A DNA stretch of 38,333 nucleotides from Caballeronia arationis. Its GTDB lineage: Bacteria > Pseudomonadota > Gammaproteobacteria > Burkholderiales > Burkholderiaceae. Every line of letters starts with the position of its first letter. Position 1 is the first letter of the stretch. This document shows positions 16,937-24,744 of the stretch, piece after piece. The stretch covers positions 1 to 38,333 of the forward strand of contig NZ_FCOG02000061.1 in the NCBI RefSeq assembly GCF_001544975.2. The letters run 5' to 3'. The notes beneath the pieces were generated by a model. That model had not been told where the DNA came from, did no database searches, and saw nothing but the letters and a program-made list of their open reading frames with translations. Made by a program: the position numbers and the translations under genes.

Positions 16937-19333
16937 GTGCAATGCCGTAACCATCCTGCGACAGTGCAGCCACGCACGACAGAGTCTCTGTCCTTCAACT
17001 CCCATCGTTTGCATGGCTTATATCGGCAACGCCGGACGTTACGCGATGCCATTCTCTCCCTGTTTCTCTCGGCCGCAGGCGCGAGCGCGCTTGCCGCGGG
17101 ACCGCTTCCTCAAGGCGGCCAGTTTGTCGCGGGCACGGGTTCGATCGCGACGCGCAGCAATGGCGTCGACATCACGCAGAGCACGACGCGCGCCGTGATC
17201 GACTGGCGCAGCTTCTCAATCGGCAATGGCAACACCGTTAACGTGAATAACGGCACGGGCGCCACGCTTAGCCGCGTGACCGGAACTGACCGCTCGCTGA
17301 TCAATGGACAACTCGTTGCCACGGGCAGCTTTTACCTCATCAACCCGCAAGGGGTCGTGGTGGGACCGAGCGGCGTCGTCACCACAGGCGGCCGCTTCGT
17401 TGCATCGACGCTCGACATCGGCAACGACAACTTCATGAACGGCGGCCCGCTCAGCCTTGCCGGTTCGAGCGATGGCGTCGTCGTCAATCTCGGCAAGATC
17501 AGTTCGACCGGCGGCGATGTCTTTCTCATCTCCCGCAAGCTCGTCGAGAACGATGGCAGCATCGATGCGCCGAAGGGATCGGCGGAACTCGCCACTGGCA
17601 ATCAGGTGTTGCTGAAGGACTCGTCGACTGGCCCGCAGGTCTTCGTCCAGCCGGGCACGCGTGGCGACGTCGTGAACAAGGGAACGATCGAAGCCGCGCA
17701 GATCGATCTTCGAGCGGCGGATGGCAACGTGTTCGCGCTCGCCGGGCAAAATGGCGATCTGCGCGCGACCGGCACCGCGACGCGCGATGGCAAGGTGTGG
17801 CTCGTCGCCGACCGCGGCACGGCGCACGTTCATTCGACGGTCGAGGCGTCAGATGCGAATGGAAGCGGCGGCACGGTGATTACGACCGGCAACACGCTGC
17901 ATCTCGACGACGCCGCGATCGATGCGGCGCTATGGAACGTCAGCGCGCCCGAGTTCAACGCCGGACCGCTGAACTCGGCGACCCTCGCGCGCAATCTGTC
18001 GAGCGGTACGTCGATCACGGTGAACGCGACGGGCGCCAACAGCGGAACGGGCAACATCAACTTCGGCGCGGCCGTGCGATGGACCGGCGATGCATCGCTC
18101 ACACTGAACGCTCTGCATGACGTGACGCTCGGACCGCTGGTGACGCTTGCGAACACTGGCGCGGGCAATCTCACGCTGCGCGCCGATTCGCACGGCATCG
18201 ATAACGGTGGCAGCGTCGCGAATCGCGGCATCATCGACTGGTCGCGGGGAACGGGCGTCGTCTCGGCGCTGTACGACATGAACGGCACGTATGCGGCCGG
18301 CACGGTGACGAGCAATCCGTCGTGGAGCGCGGCGCCATTCAGCGGCATGCGCTCGCAATTCACCGCTTACCGGCTCATCGGTTCGAGGGCGGATCTTGAG
18401 AAGGTATCGAACGATCTCTCGGGCGTGTATGCGCTCGGCAGGGATCTCGATTTCTCAACGACGGCAATAGAGTTCAACGGTATCGGCGGTCCGGCCAACG
18501 CAGCGTTCACCGGCCAGTTCGACGGCATGGGCCACGTGATTCGCAACGTGAATCTTCGAGCCGCCGACGACTCGCAGATCAATCTCGGACTGTTCGCCAC
18601 GATCGGACCCACGGGTGTGGTGCGCAACCTCGGCGTGGAGAACGCTTATGCCAATGGCTCGGTCTCGGGCCCGGTCGGCATCCTCGCGGGCTTGAACCAG
18701 GGGCTCATCAACAACTCGCATACGTCCGGCGTGTCGGTGCAATACTTTGCTGGGTCCGGAGCGGGCGGCTTCGTTGCCCGGAACGACGGCACCATCGAGC
18801 GCTCGTCGAGCAGCGCGGGTTTCATCGGGCTGGAGGCTCTCGGGGGCCTCGCCGTCGTCAATAACGGCTTGATCGTCCAGTCATTCGTGAACGGCGGTGC
18901 GAGCGGCGGATCGCGTTCCAACGGCGGCCTCCTCGTCACGACCAACAACGGGACGATCACGCAATCCTACGCGACGGGCGTCGCCTCGATGACCTACGTC
19001 GGCGGCCTCGTCGGGGGCAACAACGGCACGATCAGCGAATCCTTTGCCGCGTCGCCGCTCGATTCGCACGCGTTTCCGCAGATCAAGGGCGGCATTGCCC
19101 TCAACAATGGCGGAACAATCGCGAGCAATGTCTACTGGGATGTGCAGGCCAGCACCGCGACGGAGGGCGTGTTGAGCGGTACGCCCGTGCCTGCTGAAAA
19201 CGGGCTCACTACCGCTCAGATGGGCGCGGCTTCGAGCTTTGGACCGACCTGGAACTTCAGCCCGACCGGAACCTGGGTGATGCCGGCCGGCGGAACGCAT
19301 CCCATCCTGCGGTGGCAACAAGCGACAAAGTGA
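16937..19333 (+). CDS. Two-partner-secretion exoprotein (TpsA) with FHA N-terminal domain and GLUG repeats
   Basis: TpsA proteins cross the outer membrane through a TpsB pore and act as adhesins or toxins. GTG 16937 was chosen because GGAGGAA (16924-16930) lies six bases upstream; longer in-frame starts lack an SD. The 798-aa protein has an extended signal peptide (about residues 1-54, core LRDAILSLFLSAAGASALAA), then the TPS/haemagglutination domain (GSIATRSNGVDITQSTTRAV, VIDWRSFSIGNGNTVNVNN, LINPQGVVVGPSG where NPQG replaces NPNG/NPNL). The middle is beta-helical. Residues about 560-740 have GLUG-type repeats such as GGLVGGNNGTISESFA and NNGTITQSYATGVA. The end, GTWVMPAGGTHPILRWQ, is common in GLUG proteins. 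No TpsB gene is in view. Confidence 0.85.
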   Translation: MQCRNHPATVQPRTTESLSFNSHRLHGLYRQRRTLRDAILSLFLSAAGASALAAGPLPQGGQFVAGTGSIATRSNGVDITQSTTRAVIDWRSFSIGNGNTVNVNNGTGATLSRVTGTDRSLINGQLVATGSFYLINPQGVVVGPSGVVTTGGRFVASTLDIGNDNFMNGGPLSLAGSSDGVVVNLGKISSTGGDVFLISRKLVENDGSIDAPKGSAELATGNQVLLKDSSTGPQVFVQPGTRGDVVNKGTIEAAQIDLRAADGNVFALAGQNGDLRATGTATRDGKVWLVADRGTAHVHSTVEASDANGSGGTVITTGNTLHLDDAAIDAALWNVSAPEFNAGPLNSATLARNLSSGTSITVNATGANSGTGNINFGAAVRWTGDASLTLNALHDVTLGPLVTLANTGAGNLTLRADSHGIDNGGSVANRGIIDWSRGTGVVSALYDMNGTYAAGTVTSNPSWSAAPFSGMRSQFTAYRLIGSRADLEKVSNDLSGVYALGRDLDFSTTAIEFNGIGGPANAAFTGQFDGMGHVIRNVNLRAADDSQINLGLFATIGPTGVVRNLGVENAYANGSVSGPVGILAGLNQGLINNSHTSGVSVQYFAGSGAGGFVARNDGTIERSSSSAGFIGLEALGGLAVVNNGLIVQSFVNGGASGGSRSNGGLLVTTNNGTITQSYATGVASMTYVGGLVGGNNGTISESFAASPLDSHAFPQIKGGIALNNGGTIASNVYWDVQASTATEGVLSGTPVPAENGLTTAQMGAASSFGPTWNFSPTGTWVMPAGGTHPILRWQQATK

Positions 19334-19353
19334 GCGCCGCCGGGAGCGAATCC

Positions 19354-19370
19354 GCACGCCCGATGCGTGC
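19354..19370. terminator. Short hairpin between convergent tpsA and sulP genes
   Basis: GCACGC (19354-19359) pairs with GCGTGC (19365-19370) around a 5-base loop in the 40-base gap between two converging genes. The stem is short and there is no T run, so this is only a weak terminator candidate. Confidence 0.3.
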
Positions 19371-19373
19371 CTC

Positions 19374-21179
19374 TCACGTCTCGCGCGACGGCGCCGGACC
19401 GGCATCGCCGCGATGCTCGCTGGCTCCATGATTGCCGAGGTGGTCTTCGACCGCGCTGCCTATCGTCGGATGGAATTGCGCGTCGCCGAGAATGTCCATC
19501 AGTTCGAAGCGCCTGAGCTTGTCGCGCACGGGGTCCTTGAGCTCGGCGAAGTGCAACTCGATGCCGCGCGCGCTCAGCTTGCGGATCAACTCGCGAAGCA
19601 TATCGGCCGATGTCACGTCCACGCTCGTCACCGGCTCTGCAGCCACGACGACTCTGCGCACGCTTGTCGGCGATTCCTGGATGGCCTGTGATAGACGCTC
19701 CTGAAACAACTCTGCGTTGGCGAAGAAGAGCGGTGCGTCCCAGCGGAACAGCACGAGTCCGGAAATCCGTTCGGCTTGCGGATGCCGCTCCAGGTCGTGG
19801 TAGCCGCGCAAGTCGGGAACGCGCCCGAGAATCGCGGAATGCGGTCTCCAGCCATCCCACAGAAATTCAGTGATCGCGATCCCCACCGCAAGGCAGATAC
19901 CGGGGATGGCGCCGAAGACAGCGACGCCCGCCGTGCACGCGATCGATAGCCAGAACTCCCATTGCTGGATGCGGAAAATGCGCCTGAGATCGTTGATCTC
20001 GAAGAGCCCGATGGCTGCGGCAATGACCACCGCGGCGAGCGTGCTGGTGGGCAGATAACGCAGCAGGTTCGGCGCCGCCAGCAGCAGCGCCGCGACCGCC
20101 ACGGCACCTACCACGCCCGTCAACTGCGTCTTGGCACCTGCGGCTTCCGCGACGGGAGTGCGGGAGGAACTGCTGCTGATCGGGAAGCCGTGAAAAAGCC
20201 CCGCCGCAAGGTTGGCGGCCCCCAGTCCGATCATCTCCTGGTTCGGATCGACCCGGCTGTTGGTGCGCGCAGCGAAGGTTCGCGACAGCACGCTGGTATC
20301 GGCGAAAGCGATGAGCGCGACCGCACTGCCGCCGAGGACGATCTTCGCCAGGTCAGCGCCGCTTGCCCACGGCAGCGCGAACGCGGGCAGTCCCTGCGGA
20401 ATCTTGCCGAGCACCTTGACGCCAACACTGTCGAGGCCGAATACGCTGACGCACACTGTCGCCAGCACGACCGCGATGAGAATCCCCGGAAGCTTTTCGA
20501 AACGTTTCAGGAACAGGATGAGCACGAGGCTTCCCGCGCCTACCGCGAAGCTGGTCCAGTTGGCCTTGCCCGCGGCGATGGCCTGCGCAAGGTTGACGAG
20601 ATCGCGGAGCGGCCCTTGCTCCTCGATGGAGACGGCGAACAGCTTGGGCAACTGGCTGATCAGCACCGCGAGCGCAATGCCGTTCATGTAGCCGTAGCGG
20701 ATCGGCTTCGAAAGCAGTTCGGTGATGAAGCCCAGTCGCAAGATCCCCATCACGATGCAGACCACGCCGGAGACGATGGCCATCATGCTGGCGACCGCGA
20801 TTGCGCGAGAGGGATCGCCGGCGGCGAGTTGCGCAACCACCGCCAATATGGGTGCAGCGAGCGCGGAGTCGGGGCCGAGCACCAATATGCGGCTGGGCCC
20901 GAATATCGCATAGGCGAGCAGCGGAACGATCGTCGCGTACAGGCCGCATACCCCGGGAACGCCCGACGCCTCCGCGTAAGCGATGCCGACCGGCACCAGC
21001 ATCGTGGTCAGCACGAGGCCCGCGGCCAGATCCTTCGGCAGCCAGCTTGCCTGATACCCCTTGATGACCTGAACAACGGGCAGCGAGCGAAGCCATCGAT
21101 GCGCGCGTCGTGGGTCGTGCTCCGAGTCAACGGGAGTGTCGGTCCGCATGGTTCGCACCTTCAGCCAGTCGGGAGGCAT
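19374..21179 (-). CDS. SulP-family anion (sulfate/bicarbonate) transporter with STAS domain
   Basis: An inner-membrane anion transporter of the SulP (SLC26-like) family, 601 aa. The transport domain begins with the family pattern DLAAGLVLTTMLVPVGIAYA, then ASGVPGVCGLYATIVPLLAY and GPSRILVLGPDSALAAPILA, followed by many hydrophobic helices up to about residue 450. A C-terminal STAS domain (about 460-580: SGLVLFRWDAPLFFANAELF, VAAEPVTSVDVTSADML) completes the architecture. Sulfate is the usual guess but bicarbonate or dicarboxylates are equally possible. Two in-frame starts exist (21179 and ATG 21149). It stands downstream of the receptor gene on the same strand, with a 110-base gap. Confidence 0.9.
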   Translation of the reverse strand: MPPDWLKVRTMRTDTPVDSEHDPRRAHRWLRSLPVVQVIKGYQASWLPKDLAAGLVLTTMLVPVGIAYAEASGVPGVCGLYATIVPLLAYAIFGPSRILVLGPDSALAAPILAVVAQLAAGDPSRAIAVASMMAIVSGVVCIVMGILRLGFITELLSKPIRYGYMNGIALAVLISQLPKLFAVSIEEQGPLRDLVNLAQAIAAGKANWTSFAVGAGSLVLILFLKRFEKLPGILIAVVLATVCVSVFGLDSVGVKVLGKIPQGLPAFALPWASGADLAKIVLGGSAVALIAFADTSVLSRTFAARTNSRVDPNQEMIGLGAANLAAGLFHGFPISSSSSRTPVAEAAGAKTQLTGVVGAVAVAALLLAAPNLLRYLPTSTLAAVVIAAAIGLFEINDLRRIFRIQQWEFWLSIACTAGVAVFGAIPGICLAVGIAITEFLWDGWRPHSAILGRVPDLRGYHDLERHPQAERISGLVLFRWDAPLFFANAELFQERLSQAIQESPTSVRRVVVAAEPVTSVDVTSADMLRELIRKLSARGIELHFAELKDPVRDKLRRFELMDILGDAQFHPTIGSAVEDHLGNHGASEHRGDAGPAPSRET

Positions 21180-21289
21180 GGATGGTGACAGTATGCTCCC
21201 GACGCTGCAGTCTTGACGATACTTGCTGACTGTCGTGATCGGCGGTGTGGTGCCCGTCGCGGCGGACCGATACTCTCGAACCCTCGCGA

Positions 21290-22828
21290 TCAGGCCTCGA
21301 CCCGGAAGACCTTAACTGTATCGCGCAGGCGTTCGGCTTGTTCGTCGAGCGATGCGGCGGCGGCCGCCGCTTCTTCAACGAGCGCGGCGTTCTGCTGAGT
21401 GACATCGTCCATTTCGGTCACCGCGCGGTTCACCTGTTCGATGCCGGTGCTCTGCTCGATCGATGCCGCCGCGATCTCGCTCATGATCTCGCTTACGCGG
21501 CGTATGGACTGCACGATTTCGCGCATCCGCTCGCCCGCGACGGCGACCTGGTCCGTGCCGTCATCGACCTTCGTCACCGAGGAGCCGACCAGTTCCTTGA
21601 TGTCCTTCGCCGCTGTAGCGCTGCGCTGGGCGAGCGTGCGCACTTCGCCCGCAACGACCGCAAAGCCGCGGCCTTCCTCGCCTGCTCGGGCGGCTTCCAC
21701 CGCGGCATTCAACGCAAGGATGTTGGTCTGGAATGCGATGCCCTCGATCACGCCAATAATGTCTCCGATGCGCCGCGATTCGTCGGAGATGGTGCGCATC
21801 GTGCCGACGACCTGCTGCACCGCTTCGCCGCCGCGCTCGGTGGCCTGCGAAGCAAGCTGCGCGAGGTGACTCGCCTGGCGCGCGTTGTCGGCATTCTGTT
21901 TGACCGTTGAGGTGAGCTGCTCCATGCTCGCGGCCGTTTCCTGCAACGCGGCAGCCTGTTCCTCGGTGCGCTGCGAAAGATCGGTGTTGCCCTGCGCGAT
22001 CTGACTGGATCCAGAAGCGATCGATTCGTTCGACTGCTGGATGTCGGAGACGAGCACGCGCAGCTTCATCTTCATCTGGCTCAGTGCATACAGCAGGCTC
22101 GAGCGATCGGAAGGCGCGAGCTTCACCTCGGCGGCGAGGTTTCCCTCGGCGATCTGCGCTGCGAACGCTGCGGCGTCTGCGGGTTCGCCGCCGAGTGCGC
22201 GTCGCACGCTGCGGGCCATGAAGAACGCCAGCGCACCGACTGCGGCGAGAATGGCGAGCGAGATGGCGAGGAGCGTTGTCGCGAGTTTCCAGAAGGTAGC
22301 GTTGATGTCGTCGTAAAAGAAGCCGGTGCCGATCCACCAGCCCCATTCCGGAATGGCGACGACGCCCTGGAGCTTCGCTTCCAGCGGCGCGTCCTGCGCG
22401 CGCTTAATGAGCACGTCGACAAGCGCGACGTGATTGTTGGCAAGTCCATGCTTGTAGGCTTCTGTATCGGTCATGCCGCTGGTGGTGCGGTTGCCGCTCG
22501 TTTTCGTGCCGACGAGGCTCGTGTTCGGGTGGACGAGGTTGATGCTGTCCGTGTTGGTGGCCCAGTAGTAGCTCTTCTTGTCTGCGTTAAGCTGGCTGAG
22601 CGCCTGCTTTGCAGCGTTTTGCGCCTGTTCCTGGGTCATCTGTCCGGAGGCTTCGAGGCCGCGATAATATTGGACGAGGTGCTCCGCCTTCGTAAGAAGG
22701 TTCACGATCTGGCCGCGACGGCTTTCGACGAGCGAAGTATCGAGCGAATAGAGCGTCGTCGCGACGACGCTGGCCACGCCGATCAGCGCCGTGGCAACGA
22801 GAATGAGCAGTTTCGTGGAAATCTTCAT
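21290..22828 (-). CDS. Methyl-accepting chemotaxis protein with single Cache domain
   Basis: A 512-aa chemoreceptor. The N-terminal helix (LLILVATALIGVASVVATTL, about 7-26) and a second membrane helix (LATTLLAISLAILAAVGALA, about 188-207) flank a periplasmic sCache_2-like sensor with DKKSYYWATNTDSINLVHPN and EWGWWIGTGFFYDDI. A HAMP segment follows, then the cytoplasmic signalling domain with the highly conserved hairpin tip IEGIAFQTNILALNAAVEAA and GRGFAVVAGEVRTLAQRS. There is no C-terminal NWETF-type pentapeptide (the protein ends VFRVEA), so it lacks the tether for CheR/CheB. sCache_2 sensors often bind small organic acids; the ligand here is unknown. A sigma-28-like promoter lies upstream. 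Confidence 0.93.
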   Translation of the reverse strand: MKISTKLLILVATALIGVASVVATTLYSLDTSLVESRRGQIVNLLTKAEHLVQYYRGLEASGQMTQEQAQNAAKQALSQLNADKKSYYWATNTDSINLVHPNTSLVGTKTSGNRTTSGMTDTEAYKHGLANNHVALVDVLIKRAQDAPLEAKLQGVVAIPEWGWWIGTGFFYDDINATFWKLATTLLAISLAILAAVGALAFFMARSVRRALGGEPADAAAFAAQIAEGNLAAEVKLAPSDRSSLLYALSQMKMKLRVLVSDIQQSNESIASGSSQIAQGNTDLSQRTEEQAAALQETAASMEQLTSTVKQNADNARQASHLAQLASQATERGGEAVQQVVGTMRTISDESRRIGDIIGVIEGIAFQTNILALNAAVEAARAGEEGRGFAVVAGEVRTLAQRSATAAKDIKELVGSSVTKVDDGTDQVAVAGERMREIVQSIRRVSEIMSEIAAASIEQSTGIEQVNRAVTEMDDVTQQNAALVEEAAAAAASLDEQAERLRDTVKVFRVEA

Positions 22829-22868
22829 GCTGGCCCGCAGGTGATATTGGTTTAACTACTTGGTCCAA

Positions 22869-22894
22869 ATATCGGCAGATTTCCTGAGGCTTTA
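22869..22894 (-). promoter_or_regulatory. Sigma-28 (FliA)-type promoter for the chemoreceptor gene
   Basis: Read on the minus strand, TAAAGCCT (22894-22887) and GCCGATAT (22876-22869) match the FliA consensus TAAAGTTT / GCCGATAA well, separated by 10 bases where 11 is usual. The site lies about 40 bases before the receptor start, the normal arrangement for flagellar-class chemotaxis genes. The spacing is the only weak point. Confidence 0.6.
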
Positions 22895-22904
22895 TAAAAA
22901 TGAA

Positions 22905-22925
22905 CGAACGTTCGCAGACGAACGT
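22905..22925. promoter_or_regulatory. Palindrome CGAACGTTCG with a second half site
   Basis: A perfect 10-bp palindrome at 22905-22914 is followed by a second ACGAACGT at 22918-22925, a direct repeat of 22904-22911 with a 14-base period. It lies between divergent promoters and looks like a regulator binding site. The protein that binds is unknown. Confidence 0.4.
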
Positions 22926-22965
22926 CCGGCAAAGGGTTTTCCCTGATCCCGCCCATGTCGATATT

Positions 22966-22982
22966 GACGACGCTGCGTCGTC
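22966..22982. promoter_or_regulatory. 17-bp inverted repeat upstream of the AHSA1-like gene
   Basis: GACGACGC-T-GCGTCGTC is a perfect 8+1+8 dyad about 42 bases before the ATG at 23025. Its size and location suit an operator, or a 5' leader stem. Genes of this SRPBCC class are often controlled by ArsR-type repressors, but none is encoded nearby. Confidence 0.4.
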
Positions 22983-23024
22983 GTAAGGGTGTGACCAACT
23001 TCTCCCGTGAACGGACAACTCACC

Positions 23025-23471
23025 ATGACTACCGGAACCATCCATCTCCAACGCGTTTTGCGCGCTCCGCCGGAACGCATCTACCGCGCCTTTCTCGAAT
23101 CCGATGCGATCGCGAAATGGCTTCCTCCGTACGGATTCACCTGTCAGGTCCACCACTTGGACGCCCGTGTTGGCGGCACTCACAAGATGTCCTTTCGCAA
23201 CTTCAGCACGGGCCACAGCCACTCGTTCGGCGGCGAGTACATCGAGCTGGTGCCGTTCGAGAAGCTTCGCTACACGGACCGATTCGACGACCCGAACCTG
23301 CCCGGCGAAATGCACGTCACCGTGTCGTTGCGGCAGGTGTCCTGCGGAACCGAGCTCACAATTGTGCAAGAGGGCGTACCCGAGGTCATTCCCGTGGAGA
23401 TGTGCTACCTCGGCTGGCAGGAGTCACTGGTTCAGCTGGCAAGGCTGGTCGAGCCTGCCATCCCTGACTGA
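23025..23471 (+). CDS. SRPBCC / AHSA1 (activator of Hsp90 ATPase-like) family protein
   Basis: A 148-aa member of the AHSA1 branch of SRPBCC proteins. The hallmarks are the opening IHLQRVLRAPPERIYRAFLE, the AIAKWLPPYGFTCQVHHLD segment, VGGTHKMSFRNFSTG, and GEYIELVPFEKLRYTDRFDD, then LTIVQEGVPEVIP and the final helix with YLGWQESLVQLARLVEP. These proteins bind hydrophobic ligands; in bacteria the function is mostly unknown. ATG 23025 is preferred; GTG 23007 in frame is an alternative. It converges on the aromatic-degradation operon, with a short dyad (GACGG/CCGTC, 23470-23485) over its stop codon. Confidence 0.8.
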   Translation: MTTGTIHLQRVLRAPPERIYRAFLESDAIAKWLPPYGFTCQVHHLDARVGGTHKMSFRNFSTGHSHSFGGEYIELVPFEKLRYTDRFDDPNLPGEMHVTVSLRQVSCGTELTIVQEGVPEVIPVEMCYLGWQESLVQLARLVEPAIPD

Positions 23472-23560
23472 CGGGCTCGGCCGTCGCCAATGCCGGCTGA
23501 GTATCCGCAGGCCGCTGCAACTCGCTTGCCTGAGGGCGATCCAGCAGGGCGATTCCGCGA

Positions 23561-23899
23561 TCAACCCTTGCCCGCGTCATCGATGAATACGTTTCTGCCC
23601 TCTATTCGGATCGGAACCGATGTGAGGCTCGCGCCGAGACAAGGCCCATCGATGCACGCGCCGTCCTCGAAGCGGAACATCGCACTGTGATGGGCGCACA
23701 TCAAGAGTTGACCGTCGTATGTCCAGAACGTGTTCGGTTCGTAATTCAACGGAATCGAGAAGTGCGGACATACGTTGCGATACGCCCAGGCATCGTCGCC
23801 GCGACGCAGGACCAGGATCGACGCCGATGCTTCGAGGCCGCCGCTATCGGGTATGTCGTCGAGCGAGCAAAGTGCCGCGTCGTCGGAGCAACCGTTCAC
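23561..23899 (-). CDS. Rieske-type [2Fe-2S] ferredoxin
   Basis: A 112-aa soluble Rieske ferredoxin, an electron carrier. Cluster ligands are Cys44 and His46 (VCPHFSIPLN) and Cys68 and His71 (LMCAHHSAMF), the CxH-x21-CxxH arrangement of oxygenase-linked ferredoxins; DGACIDGPCLGASL supplies the usual proline-loop region. It starts at GTG 23899, overlapping the stop of the intradiol dioxygenase (GTGA), so it is the last, translationally coupled gene of the catabolic operon. Neither a Rieske oxygenase nor a ferredoxin reductase is present. By analogy with XylT, which re-reduces an inactivated ring-cleavage iron, it might maintain the Fe(II) hydroquinone dioxygenase; that is inference, and an oxygenase encoded elsewhere is the alternative. 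Confidence 0.85.
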   Translation of the reverse strand: MNGCSDDAALCSLDDIPDSGGLEASASILVLRRGDDAWAYRNVCPHFSIPLNYEPNTFWTYDGQLLMCAHHSAMFRFEDGACIDGPCLGASLTSVPIRIEGRNVFIDDAGKG

Positions 23900-24735
23900 G
23901 TGCGCTCCTTTTCGATCAGAACAAAGTCGCGCTCGACGTCGAAGAACCGTTCCCGGCCCTCTTTCGGCACATAGTCGACGACGAGCGACGACTTCACGCC
24001 AAACACGGCATCAGAATCGACATACGGATCGTCCGACGAAAACAGCGCTGTCGTGAGGGTTTCGTATCCGTGCGCCTCGATTTTGAAGTGAACATGCGCG
24101 GGCCGCATCGGATGACGGCCGGTCGCAATGAGCATCCGGCCGACGGGACCGTCAGTCGGAATCGGATAGCTCGTCGGCTTCAGCGAGCGAAACGCATACT
24201 CACCGGCGGCATTCGAACGGAACCGGCCTCGCAGGTTGCCCTCGGGCTGATCCGGGTCCTGTCCTTCATACATGCCGTTCGCGGCTGTCTGCCAGACCTC
24301 GATGAGCGCGCTGGCAACCGGCGTTCCATTCGCATCGACCACGCGGCCGTGGAAGAGTGCAGGCTCGCCCTCGGTCTGGGCGATGTCGGCACCGAACTCC
24401 GCCTCCCTGACGCCATCCCGGTAGAACGGGCCGAGCAGGCTGCTCTCCGTCGAAGCTTCTTCGTGACGCTGGTTGATCGCGTCGAGCACGATCGACAAGC
24501 CGAGGGTGTCTGACAGCAGGATGAACTCCTGCCGGATTCCGTCGCATTTCCTTCCGGTAGCGGTCAGGAACTCGATGCCATGGCGCCACTCCTCGTGCGT
24601 GAGGCGCACTTCACGCGCGAAGTCGTGCAAGTGGCGCACCAGCGCGGTAATGATTTCCTTCGTTCGCGGATCAGGGCAAGCACTGAACGAATCCGTCACG
24701 GTTGCAGTGAGCGTGTCGCTGGTCAGGTCTTTCAT
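23896..24735 (-). CDS. Intradiol dioxygenase, hydroxyquinol 1,2-dioxygenase type
   Basis: A non-haem Fe(III) enzyme that cleaves the ring between adjacent hydroxyls. The 279-aa protein has the N-terminal helical dimerisation domain (about 1-100) followed by the catalytic beta-sandwich. Iron ligands are Tyr156 (NGMYEGQDPD), Tyr190 (SYPIPTDGPVG), His214 and His216 (RPAHVHF). SSLLGPFYR and RFRSNAAGEYAFRSLKPTSY are standard. Within the family the best fit is hydroxyquinol (benzene-1,2,4-triol) cleavage to maleylacetate, supported by the maleylacetate reductase in the same operon; catechol or chlorocatechol cleavage is less likely because no muconate cycloisomerase is present. Coupled to the Rieske ferredoxin, nine bases after livM. 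Confidence 0.85.
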   Translation of the reverse strand: MKDLTSDTLTATVTDSFSACPDPRTKEIITALVRHLHDFAREVRLTHEEWRHGIEFLTATGRKCDGIRQEFILLSDTLGLSIVLDAINQRHEEASTESSLLGPFYRDGVREAEFGADIAQTEGEPALFHGRVVDANGTPVASALIEVWQTAANGMYEGQDPDQPEGNLRGRFRSNAAGEYAFRSLKPTSYPIPTDGPVGRMLIATGRHPMRPAHVHFKIEAHGYETLTTALFSSDDPYVDSDAVFGVKSSLVVDYVPKEGRERFFDVERDFVLIEKERT

Positions 24736-24744
24736 GGTGATGCC

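Noticed and set aside
18640..19140. Repeated Asn-Gly-Thr-Ile text as DNA tandem repeats or CRISPR-like
   Set aside because: The repeats are degenerate at DNA level, uneven in length and in frame; they are GLUG protein repeats. No CRISPR array is present in the window.
19962..21188. A 408-codon plus-strand frame opposite the SulP gene
   Set aside because: Composition is rich in Arg, Asp and His with no hydrophobic core, as expected for the complement of a membrane protein gene.
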